From NCBI GenBank assembly GCA_014338405.1, contig JTDE01002959.1, positions 16,079 through 80,078 on the forward strand: a stretch of 64,000 nucleotides of DNA. Reading direction: 5' to 3'. The notes below the pieces were generated by a model. It saw nothing but the letters and a program-made list of their open reading frames with translations. It was not told the DNA's origin and searched no databases. Both the position numbers and the translations under genes were made by a program. Shown piece by piece: positions 60,117 to 64,000 of this stretch. Source of the DNA: Paragonimus skrjabini miyazakii (lineage: Eukaryota; Platyhelminthes; Trematoda; Plagiorchiida; Troglotrematidae). How positions within the stretch are numbered: position 1 is the stretch's first letter; the number at the start of each line of letters is the position of its first letter.

Positions 60117-61507
60117 GTATGTTGACATCCTGTGTGATATTGTATTAAAAATGAATTTTGATATCCATTTTATGTGGTAACCACAGTGTACTTAAGACAG
60201 GTTCGAACGTGTAGCCATGAAGTTGAAGTAATTTAATTTCTAGTGAATAAAAGCAAAAAATACCAGGTTTCTAATTGTCAAGGCCTTTTGAAAGGAAAGT
60301 AGAAAATTATCGCGGTTGAAAAATGGAGGCGTATGCTGCTTAAAACTAAGCGCCCAAAAAAATAAAATTGCATTCCGACAATGTAGTGTCGGCAGGTTTT
60401 CCACAAAATTATTTTTCTTAAGCTTGTGAAAACTGCATTTTAGAATTATGTAGAGAGAGTTATCACCGCTACGCAGAAGTTTCATTCAAACTCTGAGTTT
60501 GTTAATTCGAACAGATCACCTAGAACAATGGAAATTCGGATGTGATCAGTTTCAATACACATTGGAATTTTTGGAGGAAGCGAACTAACAGACATGCATA
60601 ATGGTCTTGTTTCGTACTGCTTTGCTAGATATGGTTTCATCAACAATAAAACACATAACCTCCAGGCTCGTGGCGGAGTTAATCAAGCAATAAGCAATGT
60701 AGAACTAATCCTTCATATACTGGTTTACCTGAATGTGACAAACGGGACTAAGAGGCTAACAGGCCACTTTTCAAGTTTGTAAGCTGAAATACTCATTGGT
60801 AACACAAGATTTAAGATTGAATTGGTTGAAATTTTTACCGTATTCTTCACGCGCATGGAAGGATTTCAACCAGGTTTAACTGATTATGGTGATAATGTAT
60901 AAATGCAACACAAGTATTTAAAGTTCTTATGCAATCAACCTTTCCGTCAAATTGTTAGTGTTCAACATAGAAAATTTTCCAAATTCGCCTTGATCGACAA
61001 GAATTATATGTATGGCGATTTTACGCTCACTGCTGTACTAAATCAAAACTTGGTAGAAACGCAGTTTCTCAGAAATTGCACCTTCCCTGGCTACGAAACA
61101 GTCGTACATTGGTGAACTGATGACTAGATATGAATTGAATGCCAGTTGGGTGCCCATAAAGCAATCCTTCTGCTGAAAATGTGCGTCGATGGATGACACT
61201 GCTAATTTGTTCAAAGCGGGATTATGCGTTTTGAATTTCCCTCCTGCCATGTAATGGACAGCATCGCCGAAAAAATTCTGAAACGAATAATATCTGTTTA
61301 AAAATCAATACTTTTCCGCTAGAACGTCGTGTTGCATAACAGAGCAGATGGCAGATCACGTAAATGCATCGTTTCTTAAAATATTTCCGTGATTCATATT
61401 TATTTACTAAATGTTGAAAGCGTTAAACTAACTATCAAACATTTTCTGCATTTTTGTTGTTGGTTAAGATACCCATGACTTAATGCCGTTTACTTGAAAA
61501 TTTATAG

Positions 61508-61519
61508 AAGTGTTTGGAT
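61508..61519 (+). CDS. Copy C micro-exon 3 (12 nt)
   Basis: AAGTGTTTGGAT after acceptor GAAAATTTATAG, donor GTAAGT. In phase 1 it reads E-V-F-G. It aligns with the 12-nt exon at 9418 in copy A. Confidence 0.6.
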
Positions 61520-62102
61520 GTAAGTGATGCTTTTGTCTTTAACTCGTTACCTTCGTCCGTGCAATAAAATATCAGCTGACAAAGGAGTTCTGTGATAATG
61601 TAATTGCAGTCGTTGAAGTAGAATAAATTATGCAGTATGCGTGTGAAAATGTTTGCATTGTGAAGCGCACTTACCTGATGTAAACTAACTCGACGCTTTT
61701 TAATGTCGCTTGAAATTAACAATTGTGAAACGGCCCCACATAAGAAAAACACGGTTACAAAGTAAACTACTAGAAATTTCACAACTTTACATGGTTGACC
61801 CGGCCAGTAAGGAAATCAACCGATATTCGTGTGCGATATTTCAATGCATATGATGACGAGACGATTATACTTCGGTCTTTTGCATGGGATAACTGATGAA
61901 CAAAATGCGGTACTATTATTTAACTGTTCATCTGAAATCAAATTGTGATACCTAAGCGTGTGTTTTACAGAAGATTTTAATTCATACAGTTGCACTTGTA
62001 ACAGTTTTTGTTCGTTTTTGTGTGCAAGCCTGCTTACAACCTATCACTGATGATTGAAAAAAATCAGCAAATATTTAACAATTATATCCATTTCATTTTC
62101 AG

Positions 62103-62111
62103 ACGCCGTCT
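62103..62111 (+). CDS. Copy C micro-exon 4 (9 nt)
   Basis: ACGCCGTCT after acceptor CATTTCATTTTCAG, donor GTGAGT. In phase 1 it reads Y-A-V after the previous T. It aligns with the 9-nt exon at 9968 in copy A. Later exons of this copy are expected beyond the window. Confidence 0.6.
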
Positions 62112-63807
62112 GTGAGTTTACTTATTGTCTAGATACCTGTAAACTTTAAACCGGTTATTTTCTAGCTGATGAGGTAATATTGGTTTCGCCTCACATCTCA
62201 CTTGTGTGGTCAGTAAGTTTCCTAAAGGAGATACCTAGTCATGTGGACAATTTGAGAATTGTAGTAGAAAAGACAAAAACAAATAAAAGGTCACATGCTG
62301 TAATCTCAGATGCTGTAACATTATTTTTTCTTGGAAGAGCCTTTTTGTGTTTTCCATCACGCAGCAAATGGTTTCAATCTGTGATTGATTTTGGAACGAA
62401 TACAAAAGTTGCATCCAATGCAGGTTAACCCAAATACACGGCCAGACAATCGACAGCATAGAATATCCTGGCGTTTTCCACTGAACGTTCGCTAGCATTT
62501 CATGCATCTGGTCAAATGAAATTCGCTATTGTCGAAGATGTTGGGAAGTGTGTAAATCCTTCTTGAATCGATCGGCCTTTCAGTTTTACTTATTTGGTCG
62601 GTGGAAGGGGACGTGAAAATTTGCCGAAAGGACGTTAATAAGTTGGCTGAAAACGGTGATGGGAAAAATAGCATATTAAGCATTCAGCACTCCTTGAAAC
62701 CGCGACACAGACCCTTGCTACGGACAACAGTGCTAATGTGCCGAACGAAAATAAACCTGAACAAGTTAACATGGCAAAGTTATGAGTCCTAACCTGCGGT
62801 CAGACCACCATTTTCCGTAGCAGCATAATTTTGCCATTCGGTAGAGAGTCTATTCAATGTAAGAGCGTTGATTTGTTCTTCACTCGACAGATAGGCAAAA
62901 CCGACAACACTAAGTTCATCATCAGATGCGTAAGTAAGGTGTTATGTTGAACGAATACAAGCGAGGATATACGTGGTTTAAACTAAAGCCATTTGCTGTT
63001 CCATTTCTTGGAAATGATTTGCTGTTCCTCGTTGGTCGATTACCTGGTTTGGAAATGTTGCAGGTAACCGGGAGACGTGCTCAGATTGTGTTTTCCCTAA
63101 AATGCTTACATCAGTGACAACGTTTACGAATCGCCAAAAGATACGGTTGGCAATACTCAGACGGACAATGAAGTTTTTCACTCGTTGTGAAACGTTATTG
63201 TCTTAGCGAAAGCACCCAGTAAAAAGCACATTTCGGAAATCAAAAACCGTGTCACTAGTGAGAGAATTATGCATTGTCCTATTTCAAGAAGCAATAGCCA
63301 AGCTTTTCATTCCATGTAAAACATACTACTTCAACTATCAAACAGAAACGTTGGGCCTACTTATATTCGAGATCACCTTTTGTAAGATTGCTTGAAAGCG
63401 CATGCCTTAAATTATATTGTGAATGCTACTTTCCATGTATCACACCTACAATTTGCGCAACAGTCTCTTTGAATATGTCTAGATAAAGGTACGCTTGAAA
63501 ACATTTTGCATCATGCATTCTTGCCCATCCGTTAAGCTGTTGGCAAAACTCCTGATGACAGCCTATCTAAATTATGATTTAAGGTTTGCCATTGACCTAT
63601 TTAGAAAAGATGGTGAAGGAAGCCTTTTAAAAATACAGGGACGGGAAGCTAGGGACAGCTTTACACACAGAAATATAACCTCTGTTGAAACCTCTGATAG
63701 TTTGTCACGACAGTTGTGGCGCATAACGTGAAGGACACTGTAAGAAAATCAAAACTCCCTACTGCTCATCAGTAATCAAATACCGCTCAACAAGTCAATG
63801 ATTTCTG

Positions 63808-64000
63808 TGATTTCAACTTGGAGAGAAGTCCTAGTCGAGGGGTCATCGATTGGAGTTAACAGACAGTAACTGTGTCTCCTCTCGAGGCGATCGGGCAACC
63901 TGACCATTACTCACAAGCGAAAGTGGATGAGCGTTCTCATATGATAATTCGGTCGGCGCGCTGAACCACCTCCTCGTGGTGCCGACTGGGCGGTCTCGGT
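63808..64000 (+). mobile_element. SINE-like retroposon, copy 3, cut by the window end
   Basis: Matches 24588-24780 (AGTCCTAGTCGAGGGGTCATCGATTGGAGTTAACAGACAGTA and following). The ribozyme end would fall beyond the window. Confidence 0.6.

Larger units (their letters stand above)
54790..63750 (+). repeat. Segmental duplication, copy C
   Basis: Collinear with copy A over about 7.5 kb of copy A, with a Penelope insertion (55440-56150) and extra sequence near 63200-63600. It contains the promoter, exon 1 and micro-exons 2 to 4. The rest of the gene would lie beyond the window end. Confidence 0.65.

Noticed and set aside
63483..63488. A 6-nt micro-exon in copy C (ATAAAG before GTACGC)
   Set aside because: There is no counterpart in copy A, and it lies in sequence specific to copy C.

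Overview
The window looks like nuclear DNA of a parasitic flatworm, most likely a digenean trematode. The evidence is AT-rich sequence with no long open genes, and many decayed retroelements of kinds common in flukes: Penelope-like elements with GIY-YIG ends, RTE-like LINEs, a Ty3/Gypsy remnant, and a short retroposon carrying a hammerhead ribozyme like the schistosome Sm-alpha family. The coding signal is confined to tiny, widely spaced exons, as in flatworm micro-exon genes (MEGs). Genus and species cannot be read from the sequence.

The main gene content is a MEG-like secreted-protein locus on the + strand. Exon 1 (6932-7001) encodes a signal peptide and ends in phase 1. It is followed by a chain of very short exons, each with a length divisible by three, open in phase 1, and bounded by AG and GT: 8265-8273, 9418-9429, 9968-9976, 13075-13083, 15681-15695, 20493-20513, 21078-21098, 21552-21572, 25594-25719, 26230-26250, 27467-27487 and 27657-27677. 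The chain ends either at a stop-containing exon at 27834-27901 or through 31447-31482 and 32389-32409 to a terminal exon at 41395-41465. Seven of the exons are exactly 21 nt, and no junction makes a stop codon. Joined to the first terminal exon they give 444 nt, about 147 residues.

The 5' part of this gene is present three times. Copy A covers about 3650-11200. Copy B covers about 50700-54175 and is truncated. Copy C covers about 54790-63750 and runs towards the window end. Each copy has the signal-peptide exon, a 9-nt second exon and a CCAAT plus TATA promoter with the TATA about 48 nt before the ATG. Copies A and C also share a 12-nt and a second 9-nt exon.

Layout: 1-3650 is repeat-rich with a Penelope fragment and an assembly gap. 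3650-27900 is copy A and the body of the gene, with Penelope, SINE and ribozyme repeats in its introns. 28000-29900 holds Penelope fragments. 33082-34681 is a deleted Gypsy element. 35060-37270 is a dead RTE-like LINE. 41400-46300 is mostly anonymous, with a terminal-exon candidate and local duplications. 46540-47590 is a second LINE 3' end. 50160-64000 holds copies B and C, a Penelope insertion and a truncated SINE. Several repeats carry hammerhead-ribozyme folds, some with long stem-I pairing. All exon calls come from splice-site, phase and paralogue reasoning, without transcript data.
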